Part shown: positions 16,363 to 23,961 of the stretch, piece after piece
Position numbering within the stretch: position 1 is the stretch's first letter
Layout: each line of letters opens with the position of its first letter
Assembly (NCBI RefSeq): GCF_016916835.1
Contig: NZ_JAFFIX010000021.1
Coordinates: forward strand, 83,758-147,757
Direction of reading: 5' to 3'
Origin: Actinacidiphila bryophytorum
GTDB lineage: Bacteria; Actinomycetota; Actinomycetes; Streptomycetales; Streptomycetaceae
Length of the DNA stretch: 64,000 bases
Notes under the pieces: model-generated
The model's database searches: none
Seen by the model: the letters and a program-made list of their open reading frames with translations, nothing else
Told to the model about the DNA's origin: nothing
Translations under genes and position numbers: made by a program

Positions 16363-17786
16363 GGACGCTCGTCCCCCGCTCTCATCCCGGCTGCGCCGTC
16401 CGTGCCTGCACCGCCGACGGCTCCCTGCTGCTGTTGTCCTTGCTGCTGTTGCTGTTGCTGTTGCTGCTTTTGCTCCCGCTCCCGGCTCTGCCCTGACCGG
16501 GAGCTGCCTTGCTGCGGCTCGGCCGGTGCGGTCCGCGCGGGGGCGGCCCGGACGCGGGCCGGGTCGGCGGGCGCCGGTTCTGCGGGGGGCTCGGGGGCGC
16601 CGAGGGGGAGGCGGGCCAGGACGCGGAAGCCGCCGTCCGGGCGCAGCCCGGTCTCGACGGTGCCGCCCAGCGCGGCCGCACGCTCGCGCATGCCGACCAG
16701 GCCGTTGCCGCCGCCGCTCTCGCCGCCGGCCACCGCCGGCCCCTCGTCGTCCACCTGTACCTGCACACAGCCCGGCAGGTAGCCCAGGGCGATGCGGGCG
16801 ATGCGCGATCCGGAGTGCCGCACGACGTTGGTCAGCGCCTCCTGGACGATACGGAAGGCGGCCAGGTCGGCGCCGGGGGGCAGCGGCACCGGCTCGCCCT
16901 CGACGCTCACCTCGGTGCGCAGCCCGGCCGACGCCGCCTGCTCCAGCAGTTCGGGCAGCCGGTCGAGCCCGGGGGCCGGCGCCCGCGGTGCCTCGCCGGG
17001 TGCGCGCAGCGTGCTGAGCACCTGCCGCACCTCTCCCAGCGCTTCCTTGCTGGCCGCCTTGATGGTGGTCAGGGCGGTGCGGGCCTGTTCCGGCCGCTCG
17101 TCCATCAACGCCAGGGCCACCCCGGCCTGCACGTTGATCAGCGAGATGCTGTGCGCCAGGACGTCGTGCAGTTCCCGGGCGATCCGCATCCGCTCCTCGT
17201 CCACCTGGCGCCGCTCGGCCTCGGCCCGCTCCCGCCGCTCCCTGGCGATGCGCTCGCGCCGCACCCGGAAGAGCTCGGCCCCCGCGAGCACGGCGAGCAG
17301 CCAGGCTGCCGCGCCCGACAGCTCCTGCCAGGACGTGCGGCTGTCGCCGGACGGCGGCAGCCAGCGGTAGAGCCACTCGCCGACCAGGGTGTGGGCGGCG
17401 AAGGCGCTGCCGGCGATGACCAGTACGGCTCTGCGGTGCCCGGCGGCCACCGCGCTGAAGAAGGACACGACCAGGCTGGCGAAGACCGGTCCGTAGGGGT
17501 AGCCGAGGACGGTGTAGAGGAGGGTCACCACGGCGACGGCCGCGGCCACCTCGACCGGTTTGCGGCGGCGGAGCAGCAGAAGTGCGGGGCCGGCGAGCAG
17601 CAGCAGGTAGCCGAGCCAGTCGAGGTCGACGCGCAGCGTCTGGTGCCGCCCGGCCACGCCGGAGCCGGCGACCTGGACGAAGGCCAGCGCCAGCGCGGGC
17701 ACCCAGAGCGAGGGCAGGCCCCGGCGGCCCCGGCCCGCGGGGAAGCGCCCGCGCTGCGGCGGCCCCGGCTGCACCTCGTACGTCAT
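16359..17786 (-). CDS. Sensor histidine kinase with polyglutamine tail
   Basis: A 475-residue HisKA_3-type kinase. About four to five helices occupy residues 25-170 with no large sensing loop. The dimerisation motif is RIARELHDVLAHSISLINVQ with phospho-His H207. The HATPase domain has EALTNVVRHSG (N box) and GGGNGLVGMRERAAALGG (G box), ending near 400. The last 75 residues are Pro/Ala-rich, then basic, then a run of nine Gln, Gly and four Gln before a Gly/Ala-rich end. That tail is outside the catalytic fold. TAGCGT ends 6 nt before the ATG, suggesting leaderless transcription. Confidence 0.9.
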   Translation of the reverse strand: MTYEVQPGPPQRGRFPAGRGRRGLPSLWVPALALAFVQVAGSGVAGRHQTLRVDLDWLGYLLLLAGPALLLLRRRKPVEVAAAVAVVTLLYTVLGYPYGPVFASLVVSFFSAVAAGHRRAVLVIAGSAFAAHTLVGEWLYRWLPPSGDSRTSWQELSGAAAWLLAVLAGAELFRVRRERIARERRERAEAERRQVDEERMRIARELHDVLAHSISLINVQAGVALALMDERPEQARTALTTIKAASKEALGEVRQVLSTLRAPGEAPRAPAPGLDRLPELLEQAASAGLRTEVSVEGEPVPLPPGADLAAFRIVQEALTNVVRHSGSRIARIALGYLPGCVQVQVDDEGPAVAGGESGGGNGLVGMRERAAALGGTVETGLRPDGGFRVLARLPLGAPEPPAEPAPADPARVRAAPARTAPAEPQQGSSRSGQSREREQKQQQQQQQQQGQQQQGAVGGAGTDGAAGMRAGDERP

Positions 17787-17844
17787 GCGTCCACGCTAGA
17801 CCGCGGCCCGCGGGACCGGCGTCCGCTGCGCGGGGGCACTGCGG

Positions 17845-18651
17845 CTACTTCGCCGGGAGTACACCGCCCGCGACGACCGGTCCGGCCGCCTCCTCCGCCG
17901 CGGCGCCTTCGGGTATGGGGGTACCCCGGGAGTCCTCGCCGCCGGTCGGCAGCCCCACCTGTGCGGCGAGCGCGACCGCGGCCTGGTCGAAGAACTCGCC
18001 GCGCGCCTCCACAACCCGGTTGAACTGCCCGAAGACCTCGAAGCTGACGATGCCGAAGACCTGCGCCCAGGCGGCGACGAGTGCGGCGATCACCCGTATC
18101 GGCAGCTCGGGGGCCAGCTCGGCGGCGAGCCGTCCCGCGTCGGCGCGTACCGGCCCTGCGAGCGGCCGGCCGGTCGGCTCGCCGAGCACGCCCGCGGTGT
18201 GGGCGTCGCGGGCGACCGACACCAGCGCGAGGCCGACCCGGGAGGCGGGTGCCACGGTGTCCTGGGGCGCGGAGTAGCCGGGCACCGGCGAGCCGTAGAT
18301 CAGGGCGTACTCATGGGGGTGGCCGACCGCCCAGTCGCGGGCGGCCCGGCAGACGGCGACCCAGCGGTCGACGGGTTCGGCGGCGGGCTGCCTGCGGTCG
18401 ACCGCGGCCAGCGCCTCCTCGGCCGCCGCGCCGACCGCGTCGTAGGCGTCGATGATCAGCGCGGTGAGCAGGTCGTCGCGGCTGGGGAAGTAGCGGTAGA
18501 GGGCGGAGGACGCCATGCCCAGCTCGCGGGCGACCGCACGCAGCGACAGCCCCGCGGGGCCGTGCGCGCCCAGCTGCCGCGAGGCCTCTTCCTTGATGGC
18601 CGCGGTGATCTCCACCCGCGCCCGCTCCCTGGCTCCTCTGATCGCACTCAT
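17845..18651 (-). CDS. TetR-family regulator with WHG-type ligand domain
   Basis: A 268-residue regulator: N-terminal HTH GLSLRAVARELGMASSALYRYFPSRDDLLTALI (about 34-66), then an all-helical ligand domain containing the WAVGHPHEYALIYGSPVPGY segment typical of the WHG C-terminal family. The C-terminal 25 residues are low-complexity. It diverges from an F420-type oxidoreductase gene across 145 bp that carries matched inverted repeats, so it is probably that gene's repressor. TTGGTC, 17 bp and CACACT end 6 nt before its ATG. Confidence 0.87.
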   Translation of the reverse strand: MSAIRGARERARVEITAAIKEEASRQLGAHGPAGLSLRAVARELGMASSALYRYFPSRDDLLTALIIDAYDAVGAAAEEALAAVDRRQPAAEPVDRWVAVCRAARDWAVGHPHEYALIYGSPVPGYSAPQDTVAPASRVGLALVSVARDAHTAGVLGEPTGRPLAGPVRADAGRLAAELAPELPIRVIAALVAAWAQVFGIVSFEVFGQFNRVVEARGEFFDQAAVALAAQVGLPTGGEDSRGTPIPEGAAAEEAAGPVVAGGVLPAK

Positions 18652-18711
18652 GGAGCCAGTGTGCCATCTCAGAGAGCGATGACCAAGAACGAGATCCCTG
18701 AAAAAATTGGA

Positions 18712-18775
18712 GAGCGGTGCTCTTGCTTTTGGCCGGGTGATCCGGGCACACTGTTCTCAAGCGAGAGCACCGCTC
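18712..18775. promoter_or_regulatory. TetR operators: 17-nt inverted repeat
   Basis: GAGCGGTGCTCTTGCTT (18712-18728) and AAGCGAGAGCACCGCTC (18759-18775) are inverted copies with 16 of 17 matching and 30 bp between them. Within each arm is a small palindrome, AGAGC-N3-GCTC(T). They flank the likely promoter of the oxidoreductase gene at 18797. Two dimer sites for the divergent TetR protein are the simplest reading. Confidence 0.6.
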
Positions 18776-18796
18776 ACAGAATCGGGAGAGTCCATC

Positions 18797-19300
18797 ATGT
18801 CCGAGCAGGTCCAGCACGTTCAGAAGCCCGGCTGGTTCACCGTCAACGTCTTCAACCGCGCCGTCGCCTTCCTCACCCGCCGCGGTTTCAGCGTCTGGGG
18901 TTCGCGGGTGCTGGCGGTCCGCGGCCGCAAGAGCGGGGAGTGGCGGACGACCCCGGTCAACGTGCTCACCCTGGACGGCGAGCGCTACCTGGTCGCCCCG
19001 CGCGGCCACGTCCAGTGGACGCACAACATGCGGGCGGCCGGCGGCGGGCGGCTGTATCTGGGGAAGAAGACCGAGGAGTTCACCGCGGTGGAGGTCACCG
19101 ACGACGACAAGACGCCGGTCCTGCGCGGATACCTCAAGCGCTGGAAGGCGGAGGTGGGCGTCTTCTTCGGCGGTGTCGGCGCGGATTCGACCGACGAGGA
19201 GCTGCGGGCCATAGCGCCCCGGCACCCGGTCTTCCGGATACGGCAGGCAGGCGAGGCCGAGGTCGGCAGCGCGGAGGGGAGCCGGAGCGCGGGCCGGTGA
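18797..19300 (+). CDS. Deazaflavin (F420)-dependent nitroreductase-like protein
   Basis: A 167-residue split-barrel protein of the DUF385/Ddn family. Marks are NVFNRAVAFLTRRG, LAVRGRKSGEWRTTPVNVLTLDGERYLVAPRG and the VQWTHNMRAAGGGRL segment, which line the F420 site in this family. These enzymes use reduced F420 to reduce quinones, nitro compounds or other electrophiles. GGGAG lies 8 nt before ATG 18797. The gene diverges from a TetR regulator, which suggests induction by a xenobiotic or quinone. Confidence 0.87.
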   Translation: MSEQVQHVQKPGWFTVNVFNRAVAFLTRRGFSVWGSRVLAVRGRKSGEWRTTPVNVLTLDGERYLVAPRGHVQWTHNMRAAGGGRLYLGKKTEEFTAVEVTDDDKTPVLRGYLKRWKAEVGVFFGGVGADSTDEELRAIAPRHPVFRIRQAGEAEVGSAEGSRSAGR

Positions 19301-19358
19301 CGGCGCCGGGGAGCGCGGACCCGTGCCCGCCGCCCCGGCCGCCGCCGGGCGCAGGCCG

Positions 19359-20612
19359 TCAGGCCCGGTTCACACTGTCCAGTGCCCGGCGGGCCATCGG
19401 GTGGGTGCGGACGAGTTCGGCCAGCGACCGCTTGCCGCGGGTGATGCCGGCGAAGGCGCGCCAAGCCGGCGGGAAGGTGGTGAGGGCCGCGTGCAGCAGT
19501 CCCGGGCGGCGTTCGAAGAGGGTGAGCATCCGGCGGCCGACGCCCATCTCGACGCCGAGGCCGGCTTTGACGGCGAAGGCGTAGTTGAGCGCCTGGCGGC
19601 GGGCGTCCACCGCGTCGTGCGACTCGGCGATGCGCACGGCCCACTCGCCCGCGAGCCGGCCCGAGCGCAGCGCGTAGGAGATGCCCTCGCGGGTCCAGGG
19701 CTCCAGCAGGCCGGCCGCGTCGCCGCAGACCAGCACCCGGCCGCGGGACAGCGGCGAGTCGTCGGCGCGGCAGCGGGTCAGGTGCCCGCTGGAGACGCTG
19801 GGCTCGAAGCCGGCCAGGCCGAGGCGGGCGATGAAGTCGTCCAGGTAGCGCTTGGTGGCGCCGCCGTCGCCGCGGGCCGAGATGACGCCGACGGTGAGGG
19901 AGTCGCCCTTGGGGAAGACCCAGCCGTAACTGCCGGGCAGCGGACCCCAGTCGATGAGGACCCGGCCGCTCCAGTCCTCCGCCACGGAGGCCGGGACGGG
20001 GATCTCCGCTTCGAGGCCGAGGTCGACCTGGTCGAGCTTGACCCCGACGTGGGCTCCTATCCGGCTGGCGCTTCCGTCGGCGCCGACCACGGAGCGGGCG
20101 TAGACGATCTCCTCGTCGCGCTTGCCCGCCGCTCCCCCGCTGCCGTTCACTATCACCGCAACCGTGCGCCGGTCGGGGACTCCTGGACCGTGCTGCTCCA
20201 CCCGGGAGACGGTCACACCGGTGCGCACCTCGGCGCCGGCCTCGCGGGCCGCGTCGACCAGAGCTGCGTCGAATTCGGGGCGGTTGATCAGCCCGAAGAG
20301 CATCTGCCGGGAGCGCTTGGTCCTGGACAGCCGCCCGTTGAGGCTGAAGGTGACGGCGTGCACCCGCTCGCGCAGCGGCAGTTCGAAACCGGGCGGCAGC
20401 GCGTCCCGCGAGGGGCCGATGATGCCGCCGCCGCAGGTCTTGTACCTGGGGAGTTCCGCCTTCTCCAGCAGCAGGACCCGGCGGCCGGTGACAGCTGCCG
20501 CATGGGCTGCCGACGCTCCCGCGGGGCCTGCGCCGATCACGACGACGTCCCAGACCGTCGGCGTCCCGCCGTCCCCCGCACCACTGTCCTGCGCCGCCTG
20601 CTCACCGCTCAC
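19359..20612 (-). CDS. Geranylgeranyl reductase family flavoprotein
   Basis: A 417-residue FAD enzyme. The dinucleotide motif is VVVIGAGPAGASAAHAAA, followed by LLEKAELPRYKTCGGG, where the conserved Cys-Gly-Gly marks the GGR family, then VVGADGSASRIG and VCGDAAGLLEPWTREGISYALRSG. Such enzymes reduce prenyl double bonds of lipids or menaquinone side chains. The start is GTG 20612; a -10-like TAGGAT at 20671-20666 gives a leader of about 50 nt. It diverges from an M20 peptidase gene with which it has no obvious pathway link. Confidence 0.87.
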   Translation of the reverse strand: MSGEQAAQDSGAGDGGTPTVWDVVVIGAGPAGASAAHAAAVTGRRVLLLEKAELPRYKTCGGGIIGPSRDALPPGFELPLRERVHAVTFSLNGRLSRTKRSRQMLFGLINRPEFDAALVDAAREAGAEVRTGVTVSRVEQHGPGVPDRRTVAVIVNGSGGAAGKRDEEIVYARSVVGADGSASRIGAHVGVKLDQVDLGLEAEIPVPASVAEDWSGRVLIDWGPLPGSYGWVFPKGDSLTVGVISARGDGGATKRYLDDFIARLGLAGFEPSVSSGHLTRCRADDSPLSRGRVLVCGDAAGLLEPWTREGISYALRSGRLAGEWAVRIAESHDAVDARRQALNYAFAVKAGLGVEMGVGRRMLTLFERRPGLLHAALTTFPPAWRAFAGITRGKRSLAELVRTHPMARRALDSVNRA

Positions 20613-20771
20613 GTCTGATTCCGCTCCCGCTCGCCCGTACGGCTGTCGTCGCCCCTGCTCAGGGCATCCTATTGCGCCCGTCGGGGTCGGCTCGCTGTGG
20701 CACCATCGGCAGCGACCCATCGAGTGCACCAACGACCACAGAAGTCCCCCGATTCCTGCAAGGAGCAGCCC

Positions 20772-22142
20772 ATGCCGTCCGTTCCGCTGTCCGAGACCGT
20801 GGCCGCACTGATGCCACGTGCACGCACCGAGCTGGCAGAGCTGGTGTCGTACGCGTCGGTGGCCGACTGGCGGCAGTTCCCGCGCAGCGAGAGCGAGAAG
20901 GCCGCGGGCTGGGTGGCGGACGCGCTGCGGGCCGAGGGCTTCCAGGAGGTGGCCCTGCTCGACACGCCGGACGGCACCCAGTCGGTCTACGGCGTGCTGC
21001 CAGGACCCGCGGGTGCGCCGACGGTGCTGCTGTACGCGCACTACGACGTGCAGCCGCCGCTGGACGAGTCGGCATGGCTGTCCCCGCCCTTCGAACTGAC
21101 GGAACGTGACGGCCGGTGGTACGGCCGGGGTGCCGCGGACTGCAAGGGCGGGGTGCTGATGCACCTGACGGCGCTGCGGGCGCTGCGGGAGCAGGGCGGT
21201 GTCCCGGTGACGGTCAAGGTGGTCGTGGAGGGCTCGGAGGAGCAGGGCACCGGCGGGCTGGAAAGGTACGCGGAGGAGCACCCCGACCTGCTCACCGCCG
21301 ACGCGATCGTGATCGGTGACGCGGGCAACTTCCGGGTGGGGCTGCCGACGGTGACGTCGTCGCTGCGCGGCATGGTGAAGCTGGACGTGCGGGTCGCCAC
21401 CCTTGAGGGCAATCTGCACTCCGGGCAGTTCGGCGGCGCGGCGCCCGACGCGCTGGCGGCGCTGATCAGGATGCTCGACTCGCTGCGGGACGCCTCGGGG
21501 GCGACCACCATCGACGGCCTCGACGGCTCCGGCAGCTGGACCGGACTGACGTATCCCGAGGAGGACTTCCGCCGGGATGCGAAGGTGCTCGACGGGGTGG
21601 AGCTGGTCGGCACCGGCAGTGTCGCGGACCGCATCTGGGCGCGTCCGTCGGTGACGGTGCTGGGCATCGACGCCCCGCCGGTCGTCGGCGCCACACCGTC
21701 GGTGCAGGCCGCGGCGGGCGCGCAGGTGAGCGTGCGGGTGCCGCCCGGTATGACGGCGGATCACGCGGCGCAGGCGCTGACCGCGCACCTGCTCAAGGCG
21801 GCGCCCTGGGGCGCCCGGGTCGAGGTGACCCAGTCCGGCATCGGCCAGCCCTTCCAGGCCGACACCACAAGTCCCGCCTACTCCGCGATGGCCGACGCGA
21901 TGCGTGAGGCATACGGGCAGGACCTGGCGATCGCCGGGCAGGGCGGTTCCATCCCGCTGTGCAACACGCTGGGCACGCTGTATCCGCAGGCGGAGATCCT
22001 GCTGATCGGGCTGAGCGAGCCGGAGGCGCAGATCCACGCGGTCAACGAGAGCGTGTCGCCGCAGGAGTTGGAGCGGCTGGCGCTGGCGGAGGCGGTCTTC
22101 CTGCAGCGCTATGCCGCGTCGAAGGCGCCCGCGGCCGGCTGA
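20772..22142 (+). CDS. M20-family dipeptidase
   Basis: A 456-residue di-zinc peptidase. Metal and catalytic motifs are LLYAHYDVQPP (His, catalytic Asp), GRGAADCKGGVLMHL (bridging Asp), EGSEEQGTGG (Glu pair) and a late HAVNE (His). The middle segment (about 180-290) is the lid/dimerisation domain, including the NLHSGQFGG motif typical of the DapE/carnosinase-like M20 branch. ATG 20772 follows AAGGAG with 7 nt spacing. Probable role is cytosolic dipeptide hydrolysis. Confidence 0.9.
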   Translation: MPSVPLSETVAALMPRARTELAELVSYASVADWRQFPRSESEKAAGWVADALRAEGFQEVALLDTPDGTQSVYGVLPGPAGAPTVLLYAHYDVQPPLDESAWLSPPFELTERDGRWYGRGAADCKGGVLMHLTALRALREQGGVPVTVKVVVEGSEEQGTGGLERYAEEHPDLLTADAIVIGDAGNFRVGLPTVTSSLRGMVKLDVRVATLEGNLHSGQFGGAAPDALAALIRMLDSLRDASGATTIDGLDGSGSWTGLTYPEEDFRRDAKVLDGVELVGTGSVADRIWARPSVTVLGIDAPPVVGATPSVQAAAGAQVSVRVPPGMTADHAAQALTAHLLKAAPWGARVEVTQSGIGQPFQADTTSPAYSAMADAMREAYGQDLAIAGQGGSIPLCNTLGTLYPQAEILLIGLSEPEAQIHAVNESVSPQELERLALAEAVFLQRYAASKAPAAG

Positions 22143-22165
22143 CCAGGCAGGCGGCGAAGTCGGCG

Positions 22166-22198
22166 GGTCCCGCCCCGCGCTCGGGGCGGGGCGGGACC
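22166..22198. terminator. Bidirectional terminator hairpin
   Basis: A perfect 12-bp stem (22166-22177 with 22187-22198) with a 9-nt loop separates convergent genes ending at 22142 (+) and 22209 (-). Confidence 0.7.
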
Positions 22199-22208
22199 GG
22201 CCTGCGGG

Positions 22209-23243
22209 TCACTCGGCGGGGTGGCCTGCTTCGAGGTTGAGCGGGCGGCCCTGCTCACGGGCGCGCAGCGCCCAGCGCAGCCGGTCGAGCCGGACCGGCG
22301 GCAGCAGGTCGGCGGCCTCGTCCTCGGTGACGAAGCGCCAGCCGCGCAGTTCCGCGGGCGGCAGCAGCAGCCGGCCGATGTCGGCGGTCGGCACCCGCCC
22401 GCCGTCGAAGAGCAGCCGCAGTCCGCCGTGGGCCGGCGGCTGCGGGGGTTCCCAGTCGACCACGAGCAGTTCGAGCCCGCGGGTCAGTTCGAGGCCCAGT
22501 TCCTCGGCGACTTCACGGCGGCCGGCGCGTGCCGGCGACTCGCCGCGCTCGACGACGCCGCCGGGGAATTCCCAGCCGGGCTTGTAGGTGGGGTCGACGA
22601 GCAGCACCCGGTCGGCGTCGTCGAAGAGCAGCACTCCGGCGGCCACCGTCTCGGCCCGCGGCTCGGGGGTCTGCACGATGCCGCAGGCCCCGGCTCCCCG
22701 GCCGACGGCCTCAGTGAGCCGCAGCGCCGTCTCCCGCGGAGTGAGTCCCGCGGTGTGCAGGACATGGGCGTCGAGCGCCAGCCAGGGCAGCGCGTCGAGG
22801 TAGTCGGGGATGCGGTCCAGTGCCCAGCGGCGGGCGGCGTCGCCCACCGGGGTGTGGTCAGGGTGGTGTGTCGTTGCGGCGATACGGCTGCGCAGGATCG
22901 TTTCTCCCGGGTCGAGCAGCAGATGCCGGACCTCGATCCCGCGGGAGGCCAGCCCGCCGAAGATCTCGTCGCGGTGCTCCTGCCGCAGCAGCGTCATCGG
23001 GACCACGAGGACCCCTCCGACCTCGGCCAGCAGCGCGGCGGCGGTCTCGATCACCAGCCGCCGCCAGATGGGGAGTTCCTGGTAGTCGGTGACCTCCTGG
23101 AGCCGCTTTTCCGGCAGCAGTTGCCGCACACAGCTCCCGAGCACGTCGGGGTCGTACAGGGTGCTCTCCGGTACGAGGTCGAGCATCTCCCGTGCGGCGC
23201 TGGTCTTGCCCGCACCGAACGCCCCGTTCACCCAGATGATCAC
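22209..23243 (-). CDS. P-loop kinase-Nudix hydrolase fusion
   Basis: A 344-residue fusion. Residues 1-185 are an AAA/zeta-toxin-like P-loop kinase: Walker A GAFGAGKT (7-14), conserved LLEV/VVPMTLL core strand and Arg residues in the lid (ETILRSRIAATTHHPDH). Residues about 198-330 are a Nudix domain with a perfect Nudix box from G229 to L251 (G-x5-E-x7-REVAEELGL). The kinase half resembles tunicamycin-resistance (TmrB-like) proteins. The natural substrates are unknown; a nucleotide or nucleoside antibiotic would fit both halves. The last 25 nt of intergenic DNA separate it from the HxlR gene upstream. Confidence 0.85.
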   Translation of the reverse strand: MIIWVNGAFGAGKTSAAREMLDLVPESTLYDPDVLGSCVRQLLPEKRLQEVTDYQELPIWRRLVIETAAALLAEVGGVLVVPMTLLRQEHRDEIFGGLASRGIEVRHLLLDPGETILRSRIAATTHHPDHTPVGDAARRWALDRIPDYLDALPWLALDAHVLHTAGLTPRETALRLTEAVGRGAGACGIVQTPEPRAETVAAGVLLFDDADRVLLVDPTYKPGWEFPGGVVERGESPARAGRREVAEELGLELTRGLELLVVDWEPPQPPAHGGLRLLFDGGRVPTADIGRLLLPPAELRGWRFVTEDEAADLLPPVRLDRLRWALRAREQGRPLNLEAGHPAE

Positions 23244-23266
23244 GGTGCCCCCTTCTCCGTAGACCC

Positions 23267-23842
23267 CTACGAATTGCCCGGATCATCGCCCCCGGCAAAC
23301 GCACCGGACCCGGCAGCGGCGCGCACCGGCCGCAGCAGCGGGGAGGTGGTCGCCAGCGCGGCGGCCACCTGGTCCGCGCGGCCGGGCCGGTCGGCGTCGG
23401 GCAGCCAGCGCATCTCGACGTCGGCAGGCGCCACCTGTGCGATCCCGCAGGCCGGGCAGCCGCCGGTCATGTCCAGCCGCGCGCCGCAGTCGGTGTGGTG
23501 GAAGGTCCTGGTCGGCTCGTCCTGCGAGGCGTACCTGCCGCCCCATCGCATCAGGGCGTGCAGCGGCGGCCACAGGGCCAGGCCCGCGTCGGTGAGGACG
23601 TAGTCGTAGCGCGGCGGCGACTGCTGGTAGGCCTCCTTGCGCAGCACCCCGGCCTCGGTGAGCGCGGCCAGCCGGGCGGTGAGCACGGCCCGCGGGATGT
23701 CCAGGTGGACCAGGAAGTCATTGAACCTGCGCACGCCGTAGAAGGCGTCCCGCACGATCAGCAGGCTCCAGCGCTCGCCGACCACCTCCAGGGCGCGGGC
23801 GAGGGTGCAGTCCTGCTGGGCGTAGTCCGTGCCGAGTGCCAT
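23267..23842 (-). CDS. HxlR-family regulator with Cys-rich C-terminal extension
   Basis: A 191-residue regulator. Residues 1-100 are the HxlR winged helix (CTLARALEVVGERWSLLIVRDAFYGVRRFNDF), including the family's near-N-terminal Cys (C10). A tail of about 80 residues contains DCGARLDMTGGCPACG, a possible zinc or redox site. HxlR proteins often sense electrophiles or oxidants through cysteine. It diverges from an MFS exporter. TAGGGT (23855-23850) ends 7 nt before ATG 23842, favouring that start over 23851. Confidence 0.85.
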   Translation of the reverse strand: MALGTDYAQQDCTLARALEVVGERWSLLIVRDAFYGVRRFNDFLVHLDIPRAVLTARLAALTEAGVLRKEAYQQSPPRYDYVLTDAGLALWPPLHALMRWGGRYASQDEPTRTFHHTDCGARLDMTGGCPACGIAQVAPADVEMRWLPDADRPGRADQVAAALATTSPLLRPVRAAAGSGAFAGGDDPGNS

Positions 23843-23861
23843 GGCACCCACCCTACCGCCG

Positions 23862-23924
23862 GGTTCGGTGAACAGACTGACATGCTAGGCTCGGCCCTCC
23901 ACTGAGTTCGTTGACCAGACTCAC
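23862..23924. promoter_or_regulatory. Direct repeats, probable HxlR operator
   Basis: GGTTCGGTGAACAGACTGAC (23862-23881) and AGTTCGTTGACCAGACTCAC (23905-23924) match at 16 of 20 positions and are offset by 43 bp, about four helical turns. The first copy covers the promoters of both genes; TAGGCT (23886-23891) is a candidate -10 for the MFS gene. Direct-repeat operators are known in the HxlR family. Confidence 0.6.
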
Positions 23925-23961
23925 TTTGCTTCCCGGCCCGACCGCCTCGCGGAGGAACCTG

